Counted from the stretch's first letter, positions 1-6,800 are shown. The stretch: 7,217 nucleotides of DNA from an uncultured Anaerolineaceae bacterium (GCA_937920255.1 CALDSL010000148.1:1-7217), one strand, 5' to 3'. Numbers and translations are program-made. Notes: generated from the letters alone by a model not told the origin.

Positions 1-59
1 GCGTCTAATGTGTGGAGAGCAGCCCCGCCCATTCACCGGGCTGCGACGAGGAAGACGCC
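1..59 (+). promoter_or_regulatory. Leader and ribosome binding site of the VIT/vWA gene
   Basis: GAGGA at 48-52, seven bases before the ATG at 60, is a good Shine-Dalgarno match and decides the start. CAGCCC at 20-25 can pair with GGGCTG at 38-43, and GCGTCT at 1-6 can pair with AGACGC at 53-58. TCTAAT at 4-9 resembles a -10 element, but its -35 would lie outside the window. The ribosome site is well supported; the hairpins and the promoter are weak suggestions. Confidence 0.5.
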
Positions 60-2450
60 ATGAAGAAGACCCTGTTCGCCCTTGTGGTTTGCCTGGTGCT
101 GCTCGCCACAGCCGCCGGGCCCGTATCCGCGGATGGAATCATCATCCCGCCGCCGTGCCGGGGACTGGACTGCCCAGAGCCGCCCCAGCGTACCATCACC
201 CAGCTCAATATTCGCTACCATCACGTCGATGTGCGCATAGACAATCAGATCGCCGTGACGCGCGTGGATCAGGTCTTCCACAACCCCAACAGCTACCCCG
301 TGGAGGGCACATATGTCTTCCCGCTGCCGCTCGACGCGGTGGTCAACAGCTTCACCCTATGGGTCGACGGCCAACCGGTGGAAGGCAAGGTGCTCGCCGC
401 CGGAGAAGCGCGCCAGGTCTACGAAGACATCGTGCGCGACCTCAAAGACCCGGCCCTGCTCGAATATGTGGGGCGGGGCGCGGTGCAGGCCAGCGTGTTC
501 CCCATCCCGCCCGATGGCGAGCGCCGCATCCAGCTCGAGTACAGCCAGGTGCTCACCGCTGAGAACGGGCTGGTGCGCTACACCTACCCGCTCAACACCG
601 AGAAGTTCTCGGTTGAGCCGCTTGAAAATGTCACCATCCGCGTGGAGGTGCGCGCCGGCCAGCCGCTGCGCGCAGTCTACTCGCCCAGCCACAGCGTCGA
701 CGTGCAGCGCCCCGACGAGCAGCAGGCCGTGATCACCTTCGAGCAAAACGATGTGCGCCCCGACCAGGACTTCGACCTGATGTACTCGCTGGGTGAAAGT
801 GAAGCCTTCCACCTCTTCAGCTACCGCGATCCTGGCGACCCGGCCGACCGCGACGGCTTTTTCCTGCTGTTGCTGGCCCCGCGCCCGGATGCCCAGTCGC
901 AGACCGTGGCCAAAGACGTGCTGCTGGTGCTCGATCATTCCGGCAGTATGGAAGGCGAGAAATTCCAGCAGGCCCAGGCCGCGCTGCGCTACATCCTCGG
1001 CCACCTCAACCCCGAAGACCGCTTCCACATTACCGCGTTTTCCACTGGCGTCGATGTCTATAACAGCGAACTTCTGCCCGCCAGCCGCGCCGATGAAGCC
1101 CTGCGCTGGGTGAACAGCCTGTCGGCCGTGGGCAGCACCGACATCAACCGCGCGCTGCTCGAAGCCGCCGCCGTGGCCGATCCCGAACGCCCCACCTACC
1201 TGATCTTCCTCACCGATGGCCTGCCGACCGAAGGCGTGCAGGACAGCCAGTCGATTCTGGATAACTTCAACCGCGCCGCCCGCGGTAACCTGCGCCTGTT
1301 CAGCTTTGGCGTCGGTTATGATGTCGATACCTTCCTGCTCGATTCGCTCAGCCAGGAGCACCACGGCCTGAGCACCTACGTGCGCCCCGGCGAAGCATTG
1401 GATGAAATCCTTTCCGCGTTCTATGCCCGCATCAGCACCCCGGTGCTCACTGATCTGCAGCTCGATTTTGGAGGCGCGCAGGTGTACGACGTCTATCCCA
1501 ACCCGTTGCCTGACCTGTTCTCCGGCAGTCAGGTGATCGTCACCGGGCGTTACCGCCAGGGCGGCGCGCAGGCTGTCACCCTGCGTGGCTCCGTCAACGG
1601 CCAGCCCCAAACCCTGCGCTTTGACGATCAGGCCTTCGTGGAAGACAGCCGCCCCATCCGCAACGCGCCGGTGGATCTGCCGCGCCTGTGGGCCACGCGC
1701 AAAATCGGCTACCTGCTCAACCAGATCCGCCTGAAGGGCAACGATAAAGAGCTGGTCGATCAGATCGTCCGGCTGAGCATCCGCTACGGCATCGTCACCC
1801 CCTACACCTCCTATCTGGTCACCGAGCCCATGCCGCTGGGCGCCGAAGCCCAGAACCGCGTCGCGCAGGACACCTACAACCAGATGGCCACCATGGCTCC
1901 CGCCGCGCCCAGCGGCGCTGAAGCGGTGGAGAAAGCCGCCGGCCAGGGCGCGCTCTCCCAGGCCGACGTGGCCGCCCCACTCAGCAGCGAGAGCGAGCAG
2001 AGCGTGCGCGTGGTGGGCGGCAAGACCTTCGTCCAGGCCGAGGGCATCTGGATCGACACCGCCTATGACCCTGAGAACATGCGCCCCGAAAAGGTGGCCT
2101 TCCTCTCGGACGATTACTTCGCGCTGGCCAGCGCCAGCCCCGAAGTGGCCGCGGCCTTCGCCCTGGGCGAGAAAGTCATCGTGGTCTCCGGCGACCGCGT
2201 GTACGAAAGTTTGCCCGAGGGCAGCAGCGTACCTGCACTGCAGGCGCCCACGCCCATCCCCAGCGTAGAACCGGTTTTCCCCACGCCTTCCAGCCCGGCC
2301 GCCACCCCCGTGCCCACCGTGACCGCGGTCTTCCCCACCCCCACGCCGCAGCCCGTGCCCACCACCGGCGGCCGCGGCCTGCCCGCCTGGCCCTGCATGG
2401 GCGCTCTCCTCGCCCTGGCTGTCATGGCTAAAATGGTAAAAGGCAGATGA
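60..2450 (+). CDS. Secreted VIT and von Willebrand factor A domain protein with C-terminal anchor
   Basis: A 796-residue exported protein. Residues 1-24 are a signal peptide (MKK start, hydrophobic core, likely cleavage after VSA). Residues about 44-165 form a VIT domain (YHHVDV, FHNPNSYPVEGTYVFPLP, ARQVYEDIVR, LLEYVGRGAVQASVFPIPP). Residues about 285-460 are a vWA domain with a full MIDAS metal site: D292, S294 and S296 in DHSGSM, T360 in GSTDIN and D386 in LTDG. A conserved tail follows (LWATRKIGYLLNQIR, YGIVTPYTSYLV). Residues 651-718 form another small module (VGGKTFVQAEGIWIDTAYD). Residues 729-768 are a Pro/Thr-rich stalk, and 774-796 hold a short hydrophobic stretch ending in KGR. Two cysteines (33 and 38) lie near the mature N-terminus. 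The start at 60 is preferred over the in-frame ATG at 12 because GAGGA at 48-52 is well spaced and the signal peptide begins there. VIT/vWA proteins are related to inter-alpha-trypsin inhibitor heavy chains; a surface adhesion or protein-binding role is inferred. The ligand is unknown. Confidence 0.93.
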   Translation: MKKTLFALVVCLVLLATAAGPVSADGIIIPPPCRGLDCPEPPQRTITQLNIRYHHVDVRIDNQIAVTRVDQVFHNPNSYPVEGTYVFPLPLDAVVNSFTLWVDGQPVEGKVLAAGEARQVYEDIVRDLKDPALLEYVGRGAVQASVFPIPPDGERRIQLEYSQVLTAENGLVRYTYPLNTEKFSVEPLENVTIRVEVRAGQPLRAVYSPSHSVDVQRPDEQQAVITFEQNDVRPDQDFDLMYSLGESEAFHLFSYRDPGDPADRDGFFLLLLAPRPDAQSQTVAKDVLLVLDHSGSMEGEKFQQAQAALRYILGHLNPEDRFHITAFSTGVDVYNSELLPASRADEALRWVNSLSAVGSTDINRALLEAAAVADPERPTYLIFLTDGLPTEGVQDSQSILDNFNRAARGNLRLFSFGVGYDVDTFLLDSLSQEHHGLSTYVRPGEALDEILSAFYARISTPVLTDLQLDFGGAQVYDVYPNPLPDLFSGSQVIVTGRYRQGGAQAVTLRGSVNGQPQTLRFDDQAFVEDSRPIRNAPVDLPRLWATRKIGYLLNQIRLKGNDKELVDQIVRLSIRYGIVTPYTSYLVTEPMPLGAEAQNRVAQDTYNQMATMAPAAPSGAEAVEKAAGQGALSQADVAAPLSSESEQSVRVVGGKTFVQAEGIWIDTAYDPENMRPEKVAFLSDDYFALASASPEVAAAFALGEKVIVVSGDRVYESLPEGSSVPALQAPTPIPSVEPVFPTPSSPAATPVPTVTAVFPTPTPQPVPTTGGRGLPAWPCMGALLALAVMAKMVKGR

Positions 2451-2457
2451 TTGTGAA

Positions 2458-2496
2458 TAATCAATCCGCCGGCGATTTTCGCCGGCGGATTGATTA
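2458..2496. terminator. Bidirectional hairpin between convergent genes
   Basis: A perfect 18-bp inverted repeat with arms 2458-2475 and 2479-2496 and a TTT loop, with a GC-rich core (CCGCCGGCG) and AT-rich foot. It starts seven bases after the stop of the VIT/vWA gene and includes the stop codon of the opposing Gre-like gene (2494-2496). Its place between two converging genes fits a shared terminator. There is no clear run of T on either side; on the plus strand a CT-rich stretch follows, which is the reverse of the poly-glutamate codons of the opposing gene. Intrinsic termination is likely but not certain. Confidence 0.8.
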
Positions 2497-2919
2497 ATTC
2501 TCCTCTTCCTCTTCCTCGTCCTGTATCGCCCCGGGATCATACTCCCCCCACTTGTTATTCACCGACGAGGCGAAAATAATCAAATTCGTCTGGTCCGACT
2601 GCCGCACCGCCTTGCGCTCGGTCTGCTCCCGGCGTTTCGTCAGATCCACCGGCTCCCCGCTCAACTCGGCGCTGACCGATAGAATGCGCGCCTCCAGCGC
2701 GTCGCCAGTGCGGTAGGCGATCACTTCGCCCGCCTTGTGCCCGCTGATCGCCCTGGCCAGTGGCGTGCTCTCGCCCAGCATCCCGCGCGCGAAATCCGCC
2801 GCGGCGTCCGCCACAATATCCAGGCTCAACCGCTCGATTTCACCACCCTCGTACACCAGTTCCAGCTCCACATGCCGCCCGACCTGCGCGGCAAGCCCGG
2901 TAGAATCTTTCTCGGTCAC
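2494..2919 (-). CDS. GreA/GreB C-terminal-domain-like protein with acidic tail
   Basis: A 141-residue soluble protein. Residues about 11-84 resemble the C-terminal FKBP-like domain of transcript-cleavage factors GreA/GreB: VGRHVELELVYEGG, then STPLARAISGHKAGE (52-65), which corresponds to the SPLGKALLGKKVGD-type motif of Gre proteins, then a closing strand EARILSV. In Gre factors this domain docks on RNA polymerase at the secondary channel, while an N-terminal coiled coil carries the catalytic acids. That coiled coil is absent here, so cleavage activity is unlikely; a regulator or competitor at the polymerase is possible (inference). Residues 95-141 form a charged tail that I do not recognise, with NNKWGEYDPG and six consecutive glutamates at the end. 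The start is GTG, fixed by GGAGGT at 2925-2930 five bases upstream. It lies 59 bases after the kinase gene on the same strand but has its own promoter. Rnk-like proteins are an alternative family. Confidence 0.8.
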   Translation of the reverse strand: MTEKDSTGLAAQVGRHVELELVYEGGEIERLSLDIVADAAADFARGMLGESTPLARAISGHKAGEVIAYRTGDALEARILSVSAELSGEPVDLTKRREQTERKAVRQSDQTNLIIFASSVNNKWGEYDPGAIQDEEEEEEN

Positions 2920-2936
2920 GCAGCACCTCCGCCTGT

Positions 2937-2964
2937 ATTATAACAACAGCCGTAGCGTTGTCGA
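2937..2964 (-). promoter_or_regulatory. Sigma-70-type promoter of the Gre-like gene
   Basis: Read on the minus strand, a -35 TCGACA (2959-2964, five of six consensus bases) is followed after 16 bases by a perfect -10 TATAAT (2937-2942). The expected transcription start is near 2930, so the transcript would begin almost on the Shine-Dalgarno sequence and have a leader of only about 11 bases. The promoter sits in the 59-base gap after the kinase stop codon, so the small gene can be expressed without the kinase. Confidence 0.78.
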
Positions 2965-2978
2965 CCGCCGCGCTCTGC

Positions 2979-5900
2979 CTAAGTCTCGCCCCACTGCAAT
3001 GGCCCTCGTACCTGGACGGCGGTACCCTGCAGCGGTTGGCTGGTGATCGTGACTTCCCCGCCAATCGCTTCGGCGCGCTCTTTCATGCTCACCAGCCCAA
3101 ACTGGCCTTCGTTCATCATCTGGGCCAGGTCATCGCTCATGGTAAAGCCGGCGCCGTTATCGCGCAATTCGAAGCAGAACTGGTCGCCTTCAATCTTAAA
3201 CTTGACCCATACTTTATTCGCGTCAGCATGGCGGATGATGTTGCTCACCCCGGCCTGGTAGATGCGGAATAGAGCCAGCCGCACCGTTTGCGACATCCGG
3301 TCGCCGTCATCTTCCAGGTCAAGCAGTATTTCAACGCCCGGGAACCGCTCGCGGTAATCGATCGCATCCGATTGGAGCATCCTGGCGAAGCTGAAATGCA
3401 GCAGCACCGGTGGACGCAGGTCTTTCATCATCTCCCGCAGTTCGCGGATCGCGAGCTTCACTTGATTGCGGATCCTGTCGCATTCCTGCCGCACTACGGG
3501 GTCGGGAATATCATCCCGCACGGTCTGAATCTGGAATAAGGCGCCCGAGAGGATCTGGATTGGCCGGTCGTGCAGTTCGCCCGCCAGCGTGCTGCGCTCC
3601 AACTCGCGCTGGTTCAACAACCGGCGCTGTACCTCCACCCGGATCGACTGTTCCTGTTGTTCGGCCTGCATCCGTTTCTGCTCGGTGATATCAATTGCCG
3701 AACACGTCAACCCGGTGATGTTGCCCTGGCGGTCGCGCAGCGGGTCGGTGGTGAGCAGGTAATACCGGTCCGCGCCTCCGGCGGGCACGCTCACCTCGAA
3801 GACCCCGCCCAGCCCGCTGTCCAGCGTCTGTTGTTTCACCGCCATGAGCTCCGCCGCCGCCTGGGCGGGGATCAGTTCATCGTCCCGTTTGCCCAGTACC
3901 TGGTCCACTTCAAAACCGGCTAAGGGCCGGTAGATCCAGGTGTAGCGCAGTTCCGTGTCGCAGTTGTACACCATCAGCGGCACCGACTGCAGCGCCACGC
4001 GGAAGCGGTCCTGGCTTTGTATCAGGTTATTTTCTGCCTCAACCACTTTGGTCACGTCCAAAATCGCCACCACGCTGCCGGTGATCCTGCCGGTTGCGTC
4101 CAGTACCGGCGCGGCATTATTGAGTACAAAAATATGCCGGCCGTCAAAGCGCCGGATACGCAGGAACTGGTCGGTGACCGTTTGGCCTGTCTTTACTGCG
4201 ATCGCGCTGCCCCACTCCTCAGGCATCACCGGTTTGCCGGTATCCACCCACCACGCCTGGAACTCTGTGTATCCTTCTACAGAATCGGGCCGAGGCGCTT
4301 CCTCGCCCCACAGTTCATCATACGCTTTGTTTCTTTCGATCACACCGCCGTTGCTGTCCTGGATCGAAACGCCGACCGGCAGCGATTGCAGCACCGCCGA
4401 AAGGCGATTGCGTTCGGTCGCCAGGTCGACATACGCCTGCTCCAGCATCTGGCGGTTGCGCACCTGCTCGGTGGTTTCCATTGAAAGGACCAGAATCCCT
4501 TTGATCCTTGCGTCAGGGGTGTACATTGGGGTGTAACTGAAGGAGTAAAATCGTTCCTCCAGCCCCCGGCCCAGGTCAACCGTGCGGGGCACATCCGTCG
4601 CATAAAACGGTTCGCCGGTCTCGAACACATGGTTCAATGCGGCGGTTGTGTCCGCCTGCGTATCTGGCCACACCTCCGTCACCGTACGGCCCACAAATTC
4701 CGGCACGGTTGGGAATAGGCGGCGCTGCGCTGAATTGACCAGGACAAAGCGATGATCCGGGCCGTGCAGCACGGCAATCGCCAGCGGCGAGTTTTCGAAC
4801 AACTGTTGCAGGAACTGATTCTGCAACTGGATTTCTCTTAGCAGGTGTTCGCGCACGGTTTCCGCCAGCTTGTTTTCGGTGATATCCAGGCTGGAGCCGG
4901 CCATCCCCATATATTCGCCCTGATCGGAAAACCGTGGCTGCCCATGCGTATCGATCCAACGCCATTCGCCATCATGCCGCCGGACACGGGCTTGCCCGCG
5001 GAACGGCACACGCTGGCTGGCCGCTGTGAGAAACGCGCCAACATATTTCTCCTGCTCTTCAGGATGTACCAGTATCTCCCAGTTGCCCGACCGCACCTGT
5101 TCCAGAGTGGTCCCAAAGAACGCGCTGTAAGCCCGGTTAATGAATTCAATCTTGTTATCCGCGTCTGTCACCCAAATGATTACCGGCGTTCCATCCGCCA
5201 TCGTGCGGAAGCGTCGCTCGCTTTCGTTCAGTTGCACGGCGGTCGCGGCCAGCGCCTCTTCCGCCCGTTTGCGTTCGGTAATGTCGTTTATAACCGTCAA
5301 CATGGCGGGCTCGCCGTGTAACTGGATAATGACCGCTGAAAGATCAACATGGCGAATTTCACCCGACCGGTGGCGGATGTCGATTTCAAAATCCTTCAAA
5401 TGCCCATCTGCCATCAAGCGCTGGTACACCAGTTGCCGGTCGTCCACCCGGGAAAACATGCCCAGCGAGGTCGAACGCCTTCCGATTACCTCTTGGCGCT
5501 CGTAGCCAAACAGCTTCTCAAACGCGCTGTTGACGCTTTCAATCCGTCCATCCTCGATCTGGCTGATCACCATCGCGTTGGGGTTACCTTCAAACGCCTT
5601 GGCAAACAGTTCCTCGCTTTCGCGCATGGATTTCTCTGCCTCAATGCGCCCGGTCATGTCTTTGCCGTACAGGTTGATATAGCCGTCATCAATGAACGGC
5701 ATGAATGTGACCGCGTAGAAGCGATCCCCCAATTGTACTTCACGCTCGATCTGGATTTTCCTGTGGCTCACTTCCGCGATGATCTTTGCGAACGATGGCG
5801 GTACCTGCTCGCCCAGTTCGAACGACCACACCGCCGCATCCGCCGATATGCGGTTGCAGTACAGCACCTTCCCATCCAGAGAGACGCGCGCCACCGGGTT

Positions 5901-6368
5901 GGGGTTCTCATCCGGAAAGCGCGCCAGCCACACTGCATGTTCGTGCGCTTTTTTTAAGTCCTGTTCGGCCTGCCTGCGCTCGATGGCGTAGCGGATAAAG
6001 CGCTTGAGCGTCAGCGAATCGAAATTGCCTTTGGTCAGGTACAGCGTGGCTCCGGCCTGCATCGCTTCCAGGTCGACCTCGTAGGTGCCGCGCCCGGTGT
6101 ACAGGATAAACGGCGCAGGGTAGGTTGGGCTGTACTGGCGCACCAGCTCGATCCCGCTGTCCAGCTTGCCAAGGTCATAGTCGACCAGAACAGCGTCGTA
6201 TTGCTCGGATTGGAGTTTTGCTTCCCCTTCAGCATAGCTGCGCGCCCAGGTGATTTGAAATCTTTGCGCCACCCGGTCAAACAGCATCTGCTGCGTCAAA
6301 ATGAAATCGTCTTCATCATCTTCGATGTAAAGGACCGAAATCACATCATCGGCTTGGTTCTCATTCAT
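2979..6368 (-). CDS. Receiver-multi-PAS histidine kinase, HisKA_3 type, cytoplasmic
   Basis: An 1129-residue protein with no signal peptide or membrane segment. Residues 9-130 are a receiver with acidic pocket E16/D17/D18, phospho-acceptor D63 (LVDYDLG), T91 and K113. Six PAS-like modules follow at about 143-241, 250-366, 383-498, 517-635, 652-774 and 784-895; several end in the typical D-(I/V/M)-T linker (NDITERK, LDITENK, LDVTKVV, IDITEQK) and are joined by short helical linkers. The transmitter is HisKA_3: ELHDRPIQ holds the phosphorylated H933, acid D934 and Q938 of the HDxxxQ motif. The ATPase has N1043, D1070/G1072/G1074 (DNGAGF) and FGLVSMKERAE. The usual glutamate four residues before N1043 is A1039. 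It probably senses several soluble, redox or small-molecule cues, and may be tuned by phosphorylation of its own receiver. HisKA_3 kinases usually partner LuxR-type (NarL-like) regulators; none is visible here. ATG at 6368 is preferred to GTG at 6380, which lies at the ribosome site. Confidence 0.93.
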   Translation of the reverse strand: MNENQADDVISVLYIEDDEDDFILTQQMLFDRVAQRFQITWARSYAEGEAKLQSEQYDAVLVDYDLGKLDSGIELVRQYSPTYPAPFILYTGRGTYEVDLEAMQAGATLYLTKGNFDSLTLKRFIRYAIERRQAEQDLKKAHEHAVWLARFPDENPNPVARVSLDGKVLYCNRISADAAVWSFELGEQVPPSFAKIIAEVSHRKIQIEREVQLGDRFYAVTFMPFIDDGYINLYGKDMTGRIEAEKSMRESEELFAKAFEGNPNAMVISQIEDGRIESVNSAFEKLFGYERQEVIGRRSTSLGMFSRVDDRQLVYQRLMADGHLKDFEIDIRHRSGEIRHVDLSAVIIQLHGEPAMLTVINDITERKRAEEALAATAVQLNESERRFRTMADGTPVIIWVTDADNKIEFINRAYSAFFGTTLEQVRSGNWEILVHPEEQEKYVGAFLTAASQRVPFRGQARVRRHDGEWRWIDTHGQPRFSDQGEYMGMAGSSLDITENKLAETVREHLLREIQLQNQFLQQLFENSPLAIAVLHGPDHRFVLVNSAQRRLFPTVPEFVGRTVTEVWPDTQADTTAALNHVFETGEPFYATDVPRTVDLGRGLEERFYSFSYTPMYTPDARIKGILVLSMETTEQVRNRQMLEQAYVDLATERNRLSAVLQSLPVGVSIQDSNGGVIERNKAYDELWGEEAPRPDSVEGYTEFQAWWVDTGKPVMPEEWGSAIAVKTGQTVTDQFLRIRRFDGRHIFVLNNAAPVLDATGRITGSVVAILDVTKVVEAENNLIQSQDRFRVALQSVPLMVYNCDTELRYTWIYRPLAGFEVDQVLGKRDDELIPAQAAAELMAVKQQTLDSGLGGVFEVSVPAGGADRYYLLTTDPLRDRQGNITGLTCSAIDITEQKRMQAEQQEQSIRVEVQRRLLNQRELERSTLAGELHDRPIQILSGALFQIQTVRDDIPDPVVRQECDRIRNQVKLAIRELREMMKDLRPPVLLHFSFARMLQSDAIDYRERFPGVEILLDLEDDGDRMSQTVRLALFRIYQAGVSNIIRHADANKVWVKFKIEGDQFCFELRDNGAGFTMSDDLAQMMNEGQFGLVSMKERAEAIGGEVTITSQPLQGTAVQVRGPLQWGET

Positions 6369-6373
6369 CCGTG

Positions 6374-6378
6374 CCTCC
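6374..6378 (-). promoter_or_regulatory. Ribosome binding site deciding the kinase start
   Basis: On the minus strand GGAGG is five bases upstream of the ATG at 6368. An in-frame GTG at 6380 would place this sequence inside the coding region and has no equally good site upstream, so translation from 6368 is more likely. Confidence 0.75.
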
Positions 6379-6405
6379 ACACTCCAGTCCGGTAAAACGA
6401 TAACA

Positions 6406-6432
6406 GCAAACCAGGAAGTGTTTCCTGTTTGC
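6406..6432 (-). promoter_or_regulatory. Hairpin in the kinase leader
   Basis: GCAAAC-C-AGGAA (6406-6417) pairs with TTCCTGTTTGC (6422-6432), giving an 11-bp stem with one bulged C and a four-base loop. On the minus strand it lies about 38 bases before the kinase start codon, inside the leader if transcription begins near the TATAAT at 6532-6537. No T-run follows directly, so it is not an obvious terminator. It could affect mRNA stability or bind a regulator. Confidence 0.5.
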
Positions 6433-6474
6433 CAGTAATCATTTCCACCGCTAAGAACAATGTGAGATCAGACC

Positions 6475-6485
6475 AGTCATTGACT
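6475..6485. repeat. Short palindrome AGTCA-T-TGACT
   Basis: Five-base arms around one central base, within the proposed kinase leader. A palindrome this short can arise by chance; it could be a protein binding half-pair. Confidence 0.3.
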
Positions 6486-6531
6486 CCTACCCATCGCAGG
6501 GTTCTGGAGGGAATAAAAAGCATCGAATCAA

Positions 6532-6560
6532 ATTATAGAATAGCATAAGCCTGGCATTTT
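6532..6560 (-). promoter_or_regulatory. Candidate promoter of the kinase gene
   Basis: A perfect -10 TATAAT on the minus strand (6532-6537). The best-spaced -35 (6555-6560, AAAATG, 17-base spacer) is poor, which suggests dependence on an activator or a non-canonical -35. The -35 area coincides with one copy of the 13-bp repeat, so a bound protein would directly meet RNA polymerase. The predicted leader is about 155 bases long. Confidence 0.5.
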
Positions 6561-6564
6561 GCCA
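6552..6564. promoter_or_regulatory. Dyad TGGCA-N3-TGCCA over the kinase -35
   Basis: TGGCA at 6552-6556 and TGCCA at 6560-6564 form an inverted repeat with a three-base gap. It overlaps the first copy of the 13-bp repeat and the -35 region of the kinase promoter, a position expected of an operator. Confidence 0.45.
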
Positions 6565-6567
6565 ATC
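6555..6567 (+). repeat. 13-bp direct repeat, copy 1
   Basis: CATTTTGCCAATC, identical to 6709-6721 and 154 bases away in the same orientation. An exact 13-base match within about 480 bases is unlikely by chance, so a shared binding site is suggested. Confidence 0.7.
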
Positions 6568-6645
6568 AAAGTGGACTGCATTTACCGTGTGGCGTGGTGC
6601 GGTTGTCGTCCGGAGGGAATTGGAAAATAATGTCAAATGTCAATC

Positions 6646-6673
6646 TTGCGAACGCGCAATAACCCAATATAAT
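6646..6673 (+). promoter_or_regulatory. Candidate promoter of the receiver gene
   Basis: On the plus strand TTGCGA (6646-6651, four of six consensus bases) and a perfect TATAAT (6668-6673) are 16 bases apart. Transcription would begin near 6680, giving a leader of about 170 bases before the start codon at 6850. Two overlapping TGTCAA motifs (6631-6636 and 6638-6643) lie just upstream and could be a binding site. Confidence 0.55.
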
Positions 6674-6708
6674 ATGGATATACCGATTTTCAAACCGTGG
6701 ATTGTAAT

Positions 6709-6721
6709 CATTTTGCCAATC
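6709..6721 (+). repeat. 13-bp direct repeat, copy 2
   Basis: CATTTTGCCAATC, identical to 6555-6567. The ten bases at 6704-6713 (GTAATCATTT) also recur at 6435-6444 next to another TTTGCCA (6428-6434), hinting at a third, rearranged partial copy. Confidence 0.7.
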
Positions 6722-6734
6722 TGGTCTGTTGGCA
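6714..6734. promoter_or_regulatory. 21-bp dyad TGCCAA-N9-TTGGCA
   Basis: Perfect six-base arms at 6714-6719 and 6729-6734. The site lies about 35-55 bases after the predicted start of transcription of the receiver gene, where a bound protein would act as a roadblock; as RNA it could also form a six-pair hairpin. It includes part of copy 2 of the 13-bp repeat. Confidence 0.45.
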
Positions 6735-6759
6735 TATTTATAGACGGATTTTCCGGTAA

Positions 6760-6800
6760 GAACCAGGTTCGCGTTATGCCTTTCAGTACTGGGCGCGAAC
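6760..6800 (+). promoter_or_regulatory. Possible alternative hairpins in the receiver-gene leader
   Basis: GAACC-A-GGTTC (6760-6770) is a palindrome, although as RNA it could only pair between molecules or as a very tight fold. GTTCGCG (6767-6773) is also complementary to CGCGAAC (6794-6800) around a 20-base loop. The loop contains CCTTTC (6779-6784), which can pair with the Shine-Dalgarno GAGAGG at 6834-6839 with one G-U pair. This could regulate translation, but by-eye pairing is weak evidence. Confidence 0.3.

Noticed and set aside
12..59. An upstream in-frame start adding 16 residues to the VIT/vWA protein.
   Set aside because: The added residues are charged and would bury the signal peptide, and the ribosome site at 48-52 serves the ATG at 60.
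357..2540. A 727-codon open frame on the minus strand opposite the VIT/vWA gene.
   Set aside because: It is the antisense shadow of a high-GC gene; its protein is low-complexity (rich in G, A, H, V) without recognisable domains, while the plus frame has clear domains, signal peptide and ribosome site.
6631..6643. Two TTGACA elements on the minus strand as possible -35 boxes.
   Set aside because: No acceptable -10 lies 16-18 bases downstream of either on that strand.
6630..6662. A ten-codon reading frame after GGAGGG at 6612-6617.
   Set aside because: Spacing to the ribosome-like site is long and the frame overlaps the proposed -35 of the receiver gene.
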